A stretch of 64,000 bases of DNA, taken from contig NW_026992281.1 in the NCBI RefSeq assembly GCF_028769735.1, positions 124,001 through 188,000 of the forward strand, read 5' to 3'. The position numbers and the translations under genes are program-made. Under the pieces are notes generated by a model. That model saw only the letters and a program-made list of their open reading frames with translations. It had not been told where the DNA came from and ran no database searches. Position 1 is the first letter of the stretch. Each line of letters opens with the position of its first letter. Origin of the DNA: Zonotrichia leucophrys gambelii. Lineage: Eukaryota > Chordata > Aves > Passeriformes > Passerellidae. Positions 1 to 9,900 of the stretch are shown here, piece by piece.

Positions 1-378
1 CTGCCGGCCGCCAGCCCAGCGCGGGAGGCAGAGCGGCATGCGCAGTTCTTCTGCTGGGGACAGATAGAGGGGGTGCGGAGTGCGGCCAGATTGTCGGACC
101 CCTCCGGGACCGGCGGGGACTCACCGTTGCCATTTGCGTTTGAAAGTGCCGCCGAACCACATGGCAAGGGCGGAAGGGAAGAGGCGGGGGGCGGAGATGC
201 AGTCAGTCTGATTGACAACGCATGCGCAGGCGGGGGGGGAGAAGGGGCGGCCCCCGCAGTGGAGCGGGAGACCAATCAGAGCACTCTATTCAAATTAGGT
301 CCTTATAGGGCAAGGACCTCCCCCAGCAGGAGGCAGGGGGAGCCCAGGGGGAGGGAACGGCACCACCCCTGAAGGGAG

Positions 379-1608
379 ATGCAGGGTCGGAGCCGCACAA
401 AACGGCACAGAGCGCCGGAAATGTGCCGGCATTCAGCTTCTGCCTCAGAGTCAAGTAACAGCTGCTCAGACAGCTCGGGAGAGCTGACCGAGCCCGGCTG
501 GGACTCGGAAACCAAGAGAGCAGAATTAATACGGTTTCGAGCGAAACCAAATAAAGCTTTAAACAATATCGGGAAACGGTCACAACACGGGCTCACCGAT
601 TGGGGAAAAGTAAAAGCAATGTGTAGAAGCCAAACACTGGCAGCCTCCATGAACGCTTTCCTGGTGGGGGTTGCCGGAGCGCAGGGAAACCAACGGGGGG
701 CATATACCCCAGTTAACCCAGGGGAAGTCAAAGCGATTTCAGAAAGAGGGGTCAATTCAGCCGTAGTACCCACTCTCGTGGATGACCTTTCTAACAATAA
801 TGATCTGTTCACTTTTGATATTACGCAAATAAGCCGCATGCTTTTTGATGGGGCGGGGCGGATTCTATTTAAACAGGGGTGGTGGGACGACCGCGTTAGC
901 CCAGGCTTCTGGGGAAAGGCAGCAACTCAGCGAGCTGTCCCCAGCCGGCACAGCTTTCCCTGGCAGCATCCTTGCTCCGAGCACGCCCGAGAGGGATCTG
1001 TAGGAGCTGCGGGAAGACGCCCCGATGCAGCGGCCCAGCCACGGCGACCCCCAGGGGGGCAGGAGACCCTCGTGCCCTGTGCCCTCACAGGGAGCGGTCA
1101 ATTTTACATCCCCGCCTACGGTGCGGTGGCAGAGCGGGGCAGCACCGCCGGTAACACCCTCGTACCTCCCACCGCCACAGACCGCGCTGCTGCCACAGGA
1201 CCAGCGGGAGATGCCCCAGAGCGGGACCGCTGGGTAGCCTTGGCCATGAGAATAGGGAAGGAATCCCTAAAGGTGTGGGAGACATGCCGCCTTTACAGCA
1301 GTCAGGATCCACACACCACAGGATTTCACTTCTGGGCGGACACAGGACCATACTGCAGGATTTTTCCCTGCACCCTGGTCGCAGCAGCATCGGCAAGCGA
1401 AGTAGATCACCTGGTATCCACAATCAAGGAAACGCTTCAAGCCAGTGGTTTCAAGATCGCAAGCGCAAAGATCAAAAGAGGACCCTGCGTGACCTTCCTG
1501 GGAGTGGGGATCACAAGCTCCTACGTGACACCCCCCGAGGCGAAGGTCAGTATACGTTCACTTTACACTGAGGGAGAGAGTGGGAGCACTGGCCCAAGGA
1601 CCTTCTGA
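379..1608 (+). pseudogene. Retroviral gag-pol fragment: capsid start joined to reverse transcriptase piece
   Basis: This is one open frame of 409 codons made of two retroviral parts. Codons of about 120-175 (nt about 740-900) resemble the start of a class II (alpha/beta-like) capsid, with a VNSAVVPTLVDDLS stretch followed by an ITQISRMLFDGAG helix. From about nt 1330 to 1540 the frame resembles the segment of reverse transcriptase after the catalytic YxDD: a helix, then GFKIASAKIK and CVTFLGV. The rest of gag, protease, and the catalytic RT core are missing, so an internal deletion has joined gag to pol without closing the frame. The stretch between (about 900-1300) is GC-rich and I cannot assign it. 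No LTR, primer site or promoter is visible at the left edge, so the element is truncated by the window or by deletion. It cannot encode working enzymes. Confidence 0.6.
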
Positions 1609-1990
1609 AAAGGCCCGACCGACAGTTCGCCTGGGCACCCAGCGGCTGCAAAACACCCATCTTCCTCCAGGGAAGCTTTTAACAGTCTTGCAGCCACATC
1701 ACCCCAGTTGGGCCATAGGCCGAACGTGGACAGTTGTCCTTCAAGGGTCAAAAGAGAGAGTAAATGTGCGAATTATCAGGCTCCCACCGTCGGCGCCCCG
1801 AGCGGTCGGACCAAACAAAGTGATTAAAAGCGTGCCAAAAGGAAAAACGCAACCTACCCTAAAACCCTACCCACTAGAGTTAGCAAAGTCCCAACCGGCC
1901 ATGCGGAAGTCTTTCAGACAGACCGCGCACCAGGTCAGACTCAGACCCAATCCTTCGTATGTTAGAAGCTACCTTTATATCCCTGAATGA
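1580..1990 (+). pseudogene. env: Envelope surface-subunit remnant, frameshifted from the downstream env frame
   Basis: From about nt 1720 this frame reads like part of a gammaretrovirus-type surface subunit: a VRIIRL strand, then a PRAVGPNKVI motif, then a proline-rich stretch. In gamma-type envelopes such a segment lies just before the CWLC motif. Here CWLC lies in the next frame downstream, so a frameshift or small deletion separates the two near 1959-1990. The N-terminal part of the surface subunit, including a signal peptide and receptor-binding region, is absent. It is adjacent to, and was once continuous with, the env frame at 1959-3020. Confidence 0.5.
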
Positions 1991-3020
1991 ATCCAACCCT
2001 AACCTAACCGAATCCTGCTGGCTTTGCTACAATGTCAAACCTCCCTTTTATGAAGGAATCGCTTTAAACACTCCCTTCAGTTACTCCACAGCCGATGCCC
2101 CTCACCAGTGCAGATGGGAAACCCCTCGCAAAGGAATCACCCTGAGTCAAGTCACAGGCCGGGGCAGATGCTTTGGCAATGCAACCCTAGCTAGGCGGAG
2201 AGGCAACGTCTGCACCAAAGTTGTCAAGCCTAACAGGAAAAACAATAAGTGGGTAGTCCCATCCGCACCTGGGATGTGGATTTGCCAGAGATCTGGAGTG
2301 AGTCCCTGTGTGTCCCTTGCCAAATTTGATGACTCTAACGACTTTTGTGTCCAAGTTCTGATTGTTCATAGGATCCTGTACCACTCAGACGAAGAAGTGT
2401 ACCACCTTTTTGAGGAACCCAGCCGGCTCCACAAAAGAGAAATAATAACAGGTGTAACTATTGCGATGTTGCTCGGTTTAGGAGCAGCAGGAACGGCAAC
2501 GGGTGTCTCAGCCCTAGCGACACAGCACCAGGGACTGTCCCAGCTGCAAATGACCATCGATGAGGACCTGCAAAGGATCGAGAAATCCATTTCTTTCCTA
2601 GAGAAGTCAGTCTCCTCTCTCTCGGAAGTGGTCTTGCAGAACAGGCGAGGTCTGGATCTCCTGTTCATGCAGCAAGGGGGCCTGTGTGCCACCTTGAGAG
2701 AGGAGTGCTGCTTCTATGCAGACCACACAGGAGTCGTAAGAGACTCCATGGCAGAACTCAGAAACAGACTGGCTCAGAGGCAGAAGGACAGGGAAGCTCA
2801 ACAGGGCTGGTTCGAGTCCTGGTTCAATCAATCACCATGGCTAACCACTCTGATTTCTACCCTAATAGGTCCATTGGCATTGCTGCTTCTAGCAGTTACC
2901 TTCGGACCTTACCTGCTGAACAAGCTGGTCTCATTCGTTCAGGCCTGCCTGGAACGGGCCAACATCCTGTTCATCGGGCGGCGAATCCAACCAGGGAACA
3001 CGGCCAGCCACAAGTCCTAA
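1959..3020 (+). CDS. env: Truncated gamma-type retroviral envelope with intact transmembrane subunit
   Basis: The 353-codon open frame starts inside the surface subunit. It has CWLC at residues 20-23 (the gamma-type disulphide motif) and a cleavage-like LHKR ending at residue 160, which lacks the usual RxKR. A Gly/Ala-rich fusion-peptide-like stretch follows. The immunosuppressive-domain region starts at L226 and is followed by a CX6CC motif (C243, C250, C251). A membrane span lies near residues 297-322, then a short tail ending at residue 353. The transmembrane subunit is uninterrupted. The surface subunit lacks its N-terminus and no signal peptide is in frame, so entry function is very unlikely. 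The gag-pol piece upstream is class II-like while this env is gamma-like, a mosaic also known from other avian and mammalian retroviruses. No 3' LTR is evident after the stop. Confidence 0.75.
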   Translation: MLEATFISLNESNPNLTESCWLCYNVKPPFYEGIALNTPFSYSTADAPHQCRWETPRKGITLSQVTGRGRCFGNATLARRRGNVCTKVVKPNRKNNKWVVPSAPGMWICQRSGVSPCVSLAKFDDSNDFCVQVLIVHRILYHSDEEVYHLFEEPSRLHKREIITGVTIAMLLGLGAAGTATGVSALATQHQGLSQLQMTIDEDLQRIEKSISFLEKSVSSLSEVVLQNRRGLDLLFMQQGGLCATLREECCFYADHTGVVRDSMAELRNRLAQRQKDREAQQGWFESWFNQSPWLTTLISTLIGPLALLLLAVTFGPYLLNKLVSFVQACLERANILFIGRRIQPGNTASHKS

Positions 3021-4216
3021 CCTTGACTGGCGAAAACTTATTCAGATTTACCAAACCCCCCATGGGCTGGCCAGCCCCTATGCTTTTCCAGTCTGCTATC
3101 AGAAATTTTGCAACAAATCCACCAATAAATTACAGGTTACCTCTGGGAATTGCATACTAAAATTTTCTTCATTTTTCCCAATACCTGGAATTTCCTGTAT
3201 ATAGTAATGCTCTTAAGGATCTCTGCTACTTTTCAGCAATTTTTTTGTACTGAGACAGATGAAACAGCCTTACTGGTTACACTTTTGGCAGGTCTGTTTT
3301 TTTCCTTAGCGTGATGGTTTCCTTATTATCTACATGTAAACCTATTTTTATTTATGTTTTTTTTGGTCCCCAAGCAACTATTTTGACAAGCTGTCATTCA
3401 CTTCTTAGTCACTGTTGCATGTATGAACTATTCTGAATCTCTTTGTATGAGAATATAAAGGTCTCAGAAAGCTGTATTTGTAATTTTGATGGCACTCCGG
3501 CTTCACACCACAGGCCTGATTTGTGGCTCAATGCATGGATGCCTATCTGAGTTAAAACAATGTTTGTGAGGCAGCTGAAGAGCTTAGACCTCAGAGATTA
3601 AAATTCCTGGGAGGAGGAGGAGGAGGAAGAAAGGATAAAAAGGTGTTACAAAAGCTGTTTTTTCACTTCTAGTCTGCCAGATGTATGGTAGAGTAGAAGT
3701 GTCTTCAAGTGTCATTTAATTCTAGAGCAACTCTCGACAGTTGCAGACACCAGGACAAATTACTGAAGACTTTGCCTCCCAATGCATCAGCTTTAGTTCT
3801 AGTGAGAGGTAGGCCTTAATTCCTGTCCGATTAGAGCAAATCCACAAAAAAGTCTTGCCACTGTGTGAATGGAAAGAAGAATTTGCTTGTGAACAGGTGA
3901 ATATGTCCCACTCAATCATGAACAAAATTTGCCTTGACTTGGAAGCAAGTAGACAAGGAGCAATGCAGTATTTGGGTTTCATCCAATGATAAATGGGGCA
4001 AGAAGTTGTAACAACTTCCCTGTTTTACAGAACACAAGTACTGATACAGCCAATAATGCACCCACATGAAGGGATCTTCAGGACATTCCTTTATTTCTTA
4101 ACTAGAAATGGGCAGCAAAACGCTGGCACTTATCTGAACTGGAAGGCATGTTCCTCTCCTTTTTCTCCTTTAGTGGAATTACCAATGTTATCAGTTATCA
4201 AATCATCAGCCAAAAT

Positions 4217-4842
4217 TGTCAAAAATTTAGTAAAGTTTTATTAATTTGTCTGTGACACCGAATTTTGGTCCTTGAAACCACCACAGCCAAAGAGACAGCG
4301 TCGAGCCCAGGATCAACGCCGGGTGAACCTGTATCTGACCTCCTGAGTGTCAGAGTCTCCCCAGTCATGCACGCTGCTTCTTGCAACGAGGTTTTATGCC
4401 GTTTATTCTGCCCGAAGCAAAGATGACCAAATTTCCTTTGCATCTCTTCACGTGCATTGCTGTTTCTTTCCATGTGCAGAGCTGGACTACGGCCGAGTCC
4501 AGGTGTGCCATCGGCGTCAATCGGTTCCGGGGATGCCGTGTATTCAGCTGCATCACTTTGGCGCCGCTGACTATCTTGATAGATGCAATTGGCAAGGTGA
4601 TAATCACTCTTAGGTGGCTCCCCATGACTCAAGAAACCGGTGATCATCGCCATGGAAGCTTCTCTTCTTAAGTTAAGGTGTTGATCATTATCTTAACTTG
4701 TGTCCAGAAGATAGTTGAATCTAAATAGACATCTGCTCCCAGCCGGGATGGTCAAAGACATGATTTTGGATTTTGCAATATTTTATACCATACATTAATA
4801 GCATGAATTATCCCTACCATATATTACACCAATATTGCTGAC
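4217..4842 (-). mobile_element. LTR-like segment (uncertain), only in the first copy of D1
   Basis: The segment begins TGTCAAAAA and ends GCTGACA. On the minus strand it has an AATAAA-type signal near its 3' end, which would suit an LTR. No matching target-site duplication is visible at the two ends, and what follows to about 5475 (GC-rich, with a run of 17 C at 5281-5297) has no recognisable coding content. It may be one end of a degraded retroelement whose other LTR is lost. Confidence 0.3.
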
Positions 4843-5629
4843 AGGATGCGCCTTGGGTTGTCTGGCCCCTGCAGCTGAACCAAATAGCGGCAGCTGCAGT
4901 GTTTCACCACAGAGACACTTTTGGCCAGCTGGATGTTGCAGCTGGGCGCGCGGGGATAAGTTCAGACATGCCGGGACTCTGGTGCCAGCGGGATGGAGCT
5001 TCCTCCCCTGGAGGGTCTGCTCCTCAGGCTTCCCTCTGCCAGAGAAGCTTTAAGGCGGTAGTGAAGGAAAGGAGTCGGTTCTGATGGAGGGTTTTAATCC
5101 AGAGCTATATTCTGGCCCACAGGCCACTGAATCCAGCAACTGCTCCAATGGAACTCCTGGACCGCGTGGTTGCTCGCCCTTTTACCCGAGGGAGGGGAGA
5201 AGGGAAGGGATAGGGAGCCCACCAACCTGGGACAGGAGAGGAGGTCTCAAGGGACAAACGACACCTGGATGGCCCAGTGTCCCCCCCCCCCCCCCCCAGG
5301 TAGAGGGCGTCTTTTCAATCTGCCAATCACTCGCTGCCCTTCTGGAATTGCAGGATTGACAGACAGTGCTCAGCAGGGGTAAGACTGGGGAAAGGAAGGA
5401 TGATGGACACACCTGGAAGGGATTCTTCAAGGGAGAAACCCAGGGTTCTGGGGTAAACCATAAAATCACACTGCAACACTCCTTGATCACACTGTCTGTT
5501 ATTTGCAGAATTCACTGCCCAGACCATGAATGCTCTCAGAGCGAAATGCTAAAGGACACAAGTCCCAAAATACATATGCCACATAATTATCCCAGCACTA
5601 ATCCAGCACTGCTTTGATAGTGCCCAGGA

Positions 5630-6610
5630 GCACAGAATGCCTTGGCTTGGAAGGGACATTTAAAGGCCATCTAGTCCAATGTCGTGCACTGAGCAGGGAC
5701 ACCTTTAAGTAGGTCAGGTTGCTCAGAGCATGAGCTTGAATGTCTGCAGGGATGGATGTCCACCTCTCTAGGCAACCTGTGCCAGGCTTTCAAAACCTAC
5801 AGTGAAAGAATGGGTTTCTTTTGTCCAGTCTGAATGGACCGTCTTTTGGACTAAAACCATTCCCCCTTGCTCTTCTCACAAAAGGCTCTACTAAAAGTTC
5901 TGTCCCATCTCTTTTACAAGCCCCCTTCAGGTACTGAAAGGCAGCAATCAGGTCTCCCTTGAGTCTGCTCCCTTCCAGGCTGAACGCCACCAGCTCTCCC
6001 AGCCTGTCTCCAAAGCAGAAGGGCTCCAGCCCTCAGAGCATTTTGTCCCTCCTCTGGACTAGATCCAACAGGACCATGGCCTTCCTGTGTGGGGAGCCCA
6101 GAGCTGGATGCAGTACTCTGTCGTGGTAAGATGGAGAGAGTACAAAGCAACACACTCCATTTCCAGAAGGCTTCAAACCCTGTTTTTATTCTAGCATGCA
6201 TGCTTGTTCTACATTCTCACAAAGCTCATAAGTTTACACTTTACTCACTGGTCATAAGAGACAAGCAAAGTGCTTCTTGGAATAAGCAGTTACAAGTTTC
6301 CCTTATTTATCCTTCTTTCTTCCTTGGTTTCAGTGTAAAAAACCTTGATAATAAATTCTTTCAGGGGTAAACATGGATCCTCTTATCAAAGTTCTCAGTG
6401 GCTCACAGAGGTAACTGTAAAACCTCTTCCACAGTACTCCAGGTGGGGTCTCACCAGAGCAGAGGGTGGAATCACCTCCTTCAAGCTGCTGGGCACTCTC
6501 CTTTGGATGCACATGGCTGGCTCATGTGCAGCCTCTCATCTTGCAGCACCCCCAAGTCCTTCTTGGCAGGGCTGCTCTCCATCCCTTCATGGCCCAGCCT
6601 GTGAGATCAG
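5630..6610 (-). mobile_element. CR1 LINE 3' end, interrupted by a solo LTR
   Basis: The segment reads as the reverse complement of a CR1 3' region, starting with the CAGAATG...GGAAGGGACATTTAAAGG end and continuing through the conserved blocks (ATGGATGTCCACCTCTCT, CTCCAGCCCTCAGAGCA, CTGGATGCAGTACTC). It resumes at 6440 with CCAGGTGGGGTCTCACC after a 315-bp LTR insertion. No CR1 coding sequence remains. The same element with the same interruption lies at about 45320-46300, so both insertions predate that duplication. Confidence 0.85.
6119..6433 (+). mobile_element. Solo LTR, 315 bp, nested in CR1 with 6-bp target duplication
   Basis: It starts TGTCGTGG and ends TTCCACA, and is flanked on both sides by GTACTC (6113-6118 and 6434-6439). 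The CR1 sequence reads through perfectly once the LTR and one GTACTC are removed. An AATAAA lies near 6350. The 6-bp duplication suits a class II element. The second copy, at 45809-46123, has the same length and the same flanks. Confidence 0.9.
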
Positions 6611-6696
6611 CTGGGCTGGGACTGTGTCACAGCCCTTGGACAGAGCAGCTCCCTGCCAAAGAAGGCAGATCCCAGTGCCCACACAACTCCACCCTG

Positions 6697-6902
6697 GCCA
6701 TGAGGTCACAGCAGGCTCTGAGGTCACAGAGGTGCCAGAGCCCCGTGGTTGCACAGGAGCACAAGGAGCGAGCAGTCAGTGCTTGAGCACAACTTTTGCG
6801 GCAGCAGCAGCGGCAGTGGCAGCAGTGGTGCTGACATTGGGACAGCGGTGTCAGGACAGCGGTGGCAGCAAGAGCTGCGGGACTGGCAGAGGGCAAGGCA
6901 CC
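6697..6902 (+). promoter_or_regulatory. Upstream region of G1 with paired AGGTCA half-sites
   Basis: Two AGGTCA hexamers in direct orientation lie at 6703-6708 and 6721-6726, about 180-200 bp before the G1 start codon. They are followed by CAG/CGG-rich leader sequence and a strong start context (GCACCATGG). The same pair occurs before G2, G3, G4 and G6. AGGTCA is the half-site bound by nuclear receptors in general. Whether these sites act so here is inference. No TATA box is obvious. Confidence 0.4.
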
Positions 6903-9900
6903 ATGGCCCTTGCTCTGCGCCTCTTCCTCCTGCTCCTCCTGGCCGTGGCCCTGCCTGCCAGGGCTGCCCAGGCTGCTCCGCTGCAAGCGTGGCCAGCAGG
7001 TGAGCCGGCAGCCTGGCTCCCCTTTCCCGGGACAGCGCTCCCTGCTCCCCGGGAAGCGCTGGGGATGGTTTTCCCCAGGCCTTTAGGGAGGGTTTCCTCT
7101 GGGGGAAGGAGAGAGCCCTCATGGGCCCTGGGGCTGGCCCTGTTTCCTCTCTGGGGATGTGTCACAGGGCCTGCAAAGAGGGTGGAGAGTGCCCAGGAGC
7201 AAGTCCAGAGCTCCCCAGGCCCCTGTGCATCTTTGGCCTTGTCCATTCACATGTGGCTCCCCTGAGATTACCCTCCCAAAAGCAGAGGGGGGATCCCAGG
7301 ACACCATGGAAATGGGTTTGGGTGTTTGCTTCCCTCTAGATGAGCTTGCTAGGAAGGTTTCTCCAGCTGCTTGGCTCCCTGAGGATTTGCAGCCTCTTAA
7401 GCCTCCTGCAGGTATGTTGTCAATGTTCCCCTCAGAGGATAGTCCTTGACAACCTGGCAGGAACCAGGTGAAAGAAGCTGCTGTGGCTGTTGTGTTACAG
7501 GAGTTCCTGCAGGGAAGACTTTCCAGGCTCCTGTCTGGGTTGCTGCTCACAAGCCCAGCGCCCATCACAGGGGTGAGCAGTGTGTCCCTGCTGACCCCAT
7601 GGGCTGAGTCCTGCATCTTTGGGATCCAGTCTTCTAATATGCAAACACTTCTCTTAAGGTCCTCCGAGAGGGAGGAATAAGCCTGGAGGAGAAAGTAAGT
7701 CCCTAGAGGCATCCAAACCCATGGACAAGAGGACCCTGAGTGACCTGGAGAGGCCCCATGGTGGGTGCATTCCCTCAGCCTTGTCCTGGGGCTAAGCAGC
7801 CGGGGGCTTTGGCTGCACATCTGGACACGCCGTGACCGGCACAGCAGAAAGGGATCCATGGCAGCCTCGCTGCCCCACTGCTGCTTCCACGCCCTGCAGG
7901 GCTGTTTGCCAGCTGGCCTGGCTGCAGCTTCTCCCCAGCCTCTGCAGGAAGGCATTTGGCATCAGTTCCCAGGCAGCCCAAACTGTACAATGGCCCTGTG
8001 ATCCCCTGCAATTTTTCAGTCTCTGAGCACATTTGGAGGGGCAGCCCTTTGGAATAGGGAGGGCCCTGGAGCAGCCCCAATTACCTGATCTTTCTCCTGA
8101 ATCTTATCCATTACTTGGACATGGAGTGCCTCCTGAAGATGCCGCCTTCCCATTGGGGAACAGCCCCACCTGATCCGGCTGTCCCTTTTCCTTTCTGCAG
8201 AGATGGAAGGAGAGGCTGTGCTGAAGGCTCAGTTTCCCAGAGGAAGCAGGGGCTCATTGGCAGCCTCTGCTGCAGGAAGGGAGGCGATGCCAGGCACAGC
8301 CACAGGAGGTAATTGCTGTGCCTCTGGGCCTGAGCCCTGCTGAGGCTTGAGCTGCCCTCTCTGCTGCTTGGCACTCCTGGCACACAGCATTACCTGATCC
8401 CCTTCCACTGCTGGCTTCCCTATAGAAGGGGATCCCAGCACAGCATGGAACGGTTCCCATCTGTGCTCCTTTCTAGACTGGGATCCTGACTTCCATCATT
8501 TGGAAATGCTGGGAAAGCAATACTTAAGGATGCTGGAGCTTGGTGAAGGTAGGCTACCAGCAACCCTTCCCTAACAGAGTAATCATTCTCCAGGTGTAAT
8601 CATTGTCCAGAGTAATATTGCTGTGTCATTCCCCGTAAGATCCTCTGAAGTTTGATGGATTCTGGAAATCCTGGCCTCCAAATTTCTGCTACTGTGTCCA
8701 ACAGGCATCCAACAGGATCGCTGTCATTGGGAGGAAGGATCATTTATCTGTCCGTCCTCCTCCCGTGTGCAATGCCAGTGTGTGCTTCTGTGTGCTCTGT
8801 GCAGCCACAGAGAAGAGCAGAGAGGGAAGGGGCCCGGCCGAGGGCTGTGCCCTGGGGCTGAGCCTCTCTCAGCTCCTTTGCCGGCCCCAGGGAGCCTGAG
8901 CTGCTCCTGCTGCCGCTGCCAAGCCCTGGCCCTGCCTGGGGCTGGGTTTGGAGCTGCAGCAGCTCCAGGGAGTCCTTTCTGCCCCGACTGCCCAACAAGG
9001 GGCTCCTTCCATCCCAGTGTGGGGCCACTGCAGGCACGAGGTGCCCCTGGCCCTGCTCCTGAGTGGAAGGCAGAGCTGAGGGAGTGCCTTAGAGGGCACC
9101 AATCACCCAGGTGCCTTCACTGCCACTCCGGCAAAATTAGAAATGGAACAATTTTCTATTAAGGTCCTCCTAGTTGGATGAATCAAGGTACAGGATACAA
9201 GAAATCGCTGGAGGCAGCCAAACTTCTGGACCAGGTGCTGAGTGACCTGGAGAGGAAACGTGGTGGGTGCATTTGCCACAGCCTTATCCTGGGGCTCAGC
9301 AGCCGGGGGCTTTGGCTGCACATCTGGACACGCCGTGCCCGGCACAGCGGGAAGGGATCCATGGCAGCCTCGCTGCCCCGCTGCTGCTTCCACGCCCTGC
9401 AGGGCTGTTTGCCAGCCTGGCCTGGCTGCAGCTTCTCCCCAGCCTCTGCAGGAAGGCATTGGGCATCAGCTGACAGAGTGCCCAAACAGCACCATGGGCC
9501 ATACATGCCCTGAGATCCCCTGCAATTGCCTGGACCATGGGGAGATCAGGAATGACAGCAGTTTAGAAAAGGGCAAGCCCTGGCCAATCCCAAAAGTTTT
9601 TATGATTTCTTGCTCCTTATCCATCAGTTTGACCAGTATTGCCTCCTGAAAATGCCACCTCCCAGAAAGGGGGACATCTCCATCTAATTTAGCTCTCTCT
9701 TTTTCTTTCTCCAGAGATGAACCGAAAGGCTGTGCTGAAAACAGCACTTCCTGGAGGAAGCAGGGGCTCATTGGCAGCCTCTGCTGCAGGAAGGGAGGTG
9801 ATGCCCAGCACAGCCACAGGAGGTAATTGGTGTCCCTCTGGGCCTGAGCCCTGCTGAGGCTTGAGCTGCCATCTTGGCAGTGCGTCAGTGCCTGCCCTCC

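Larger units (their letters stand above)
3055..7000. repeat. Segmental duplication D1, first copy (pairs with about 43926-46700, direct)
   Basis: The sequence from the CCCATGGGCTGGCCAGCC stretch near 3060 is repeated in the same orientation from 43926. It covers a non-genic AT-rich block, a CR1 fragment with its nested solo LTR, and the promoter and first exon of a family gene (G1 here, G4 in the second copy). The first copy has about 1.3 kb of extra sequence, roughly 4150-5475, missing from the second. The interval 3055-4200 holds no gene that I can support: only short frames and a GGA-rich run near 3612. Confidence 0.8.

Noticed and set aside
3722..3982. Minus-strand frame shared with 44785-44988
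   Set aside because: The two copies differ by frame-neutral and frame-breaking changes, and no domain or splice site supports a gene.
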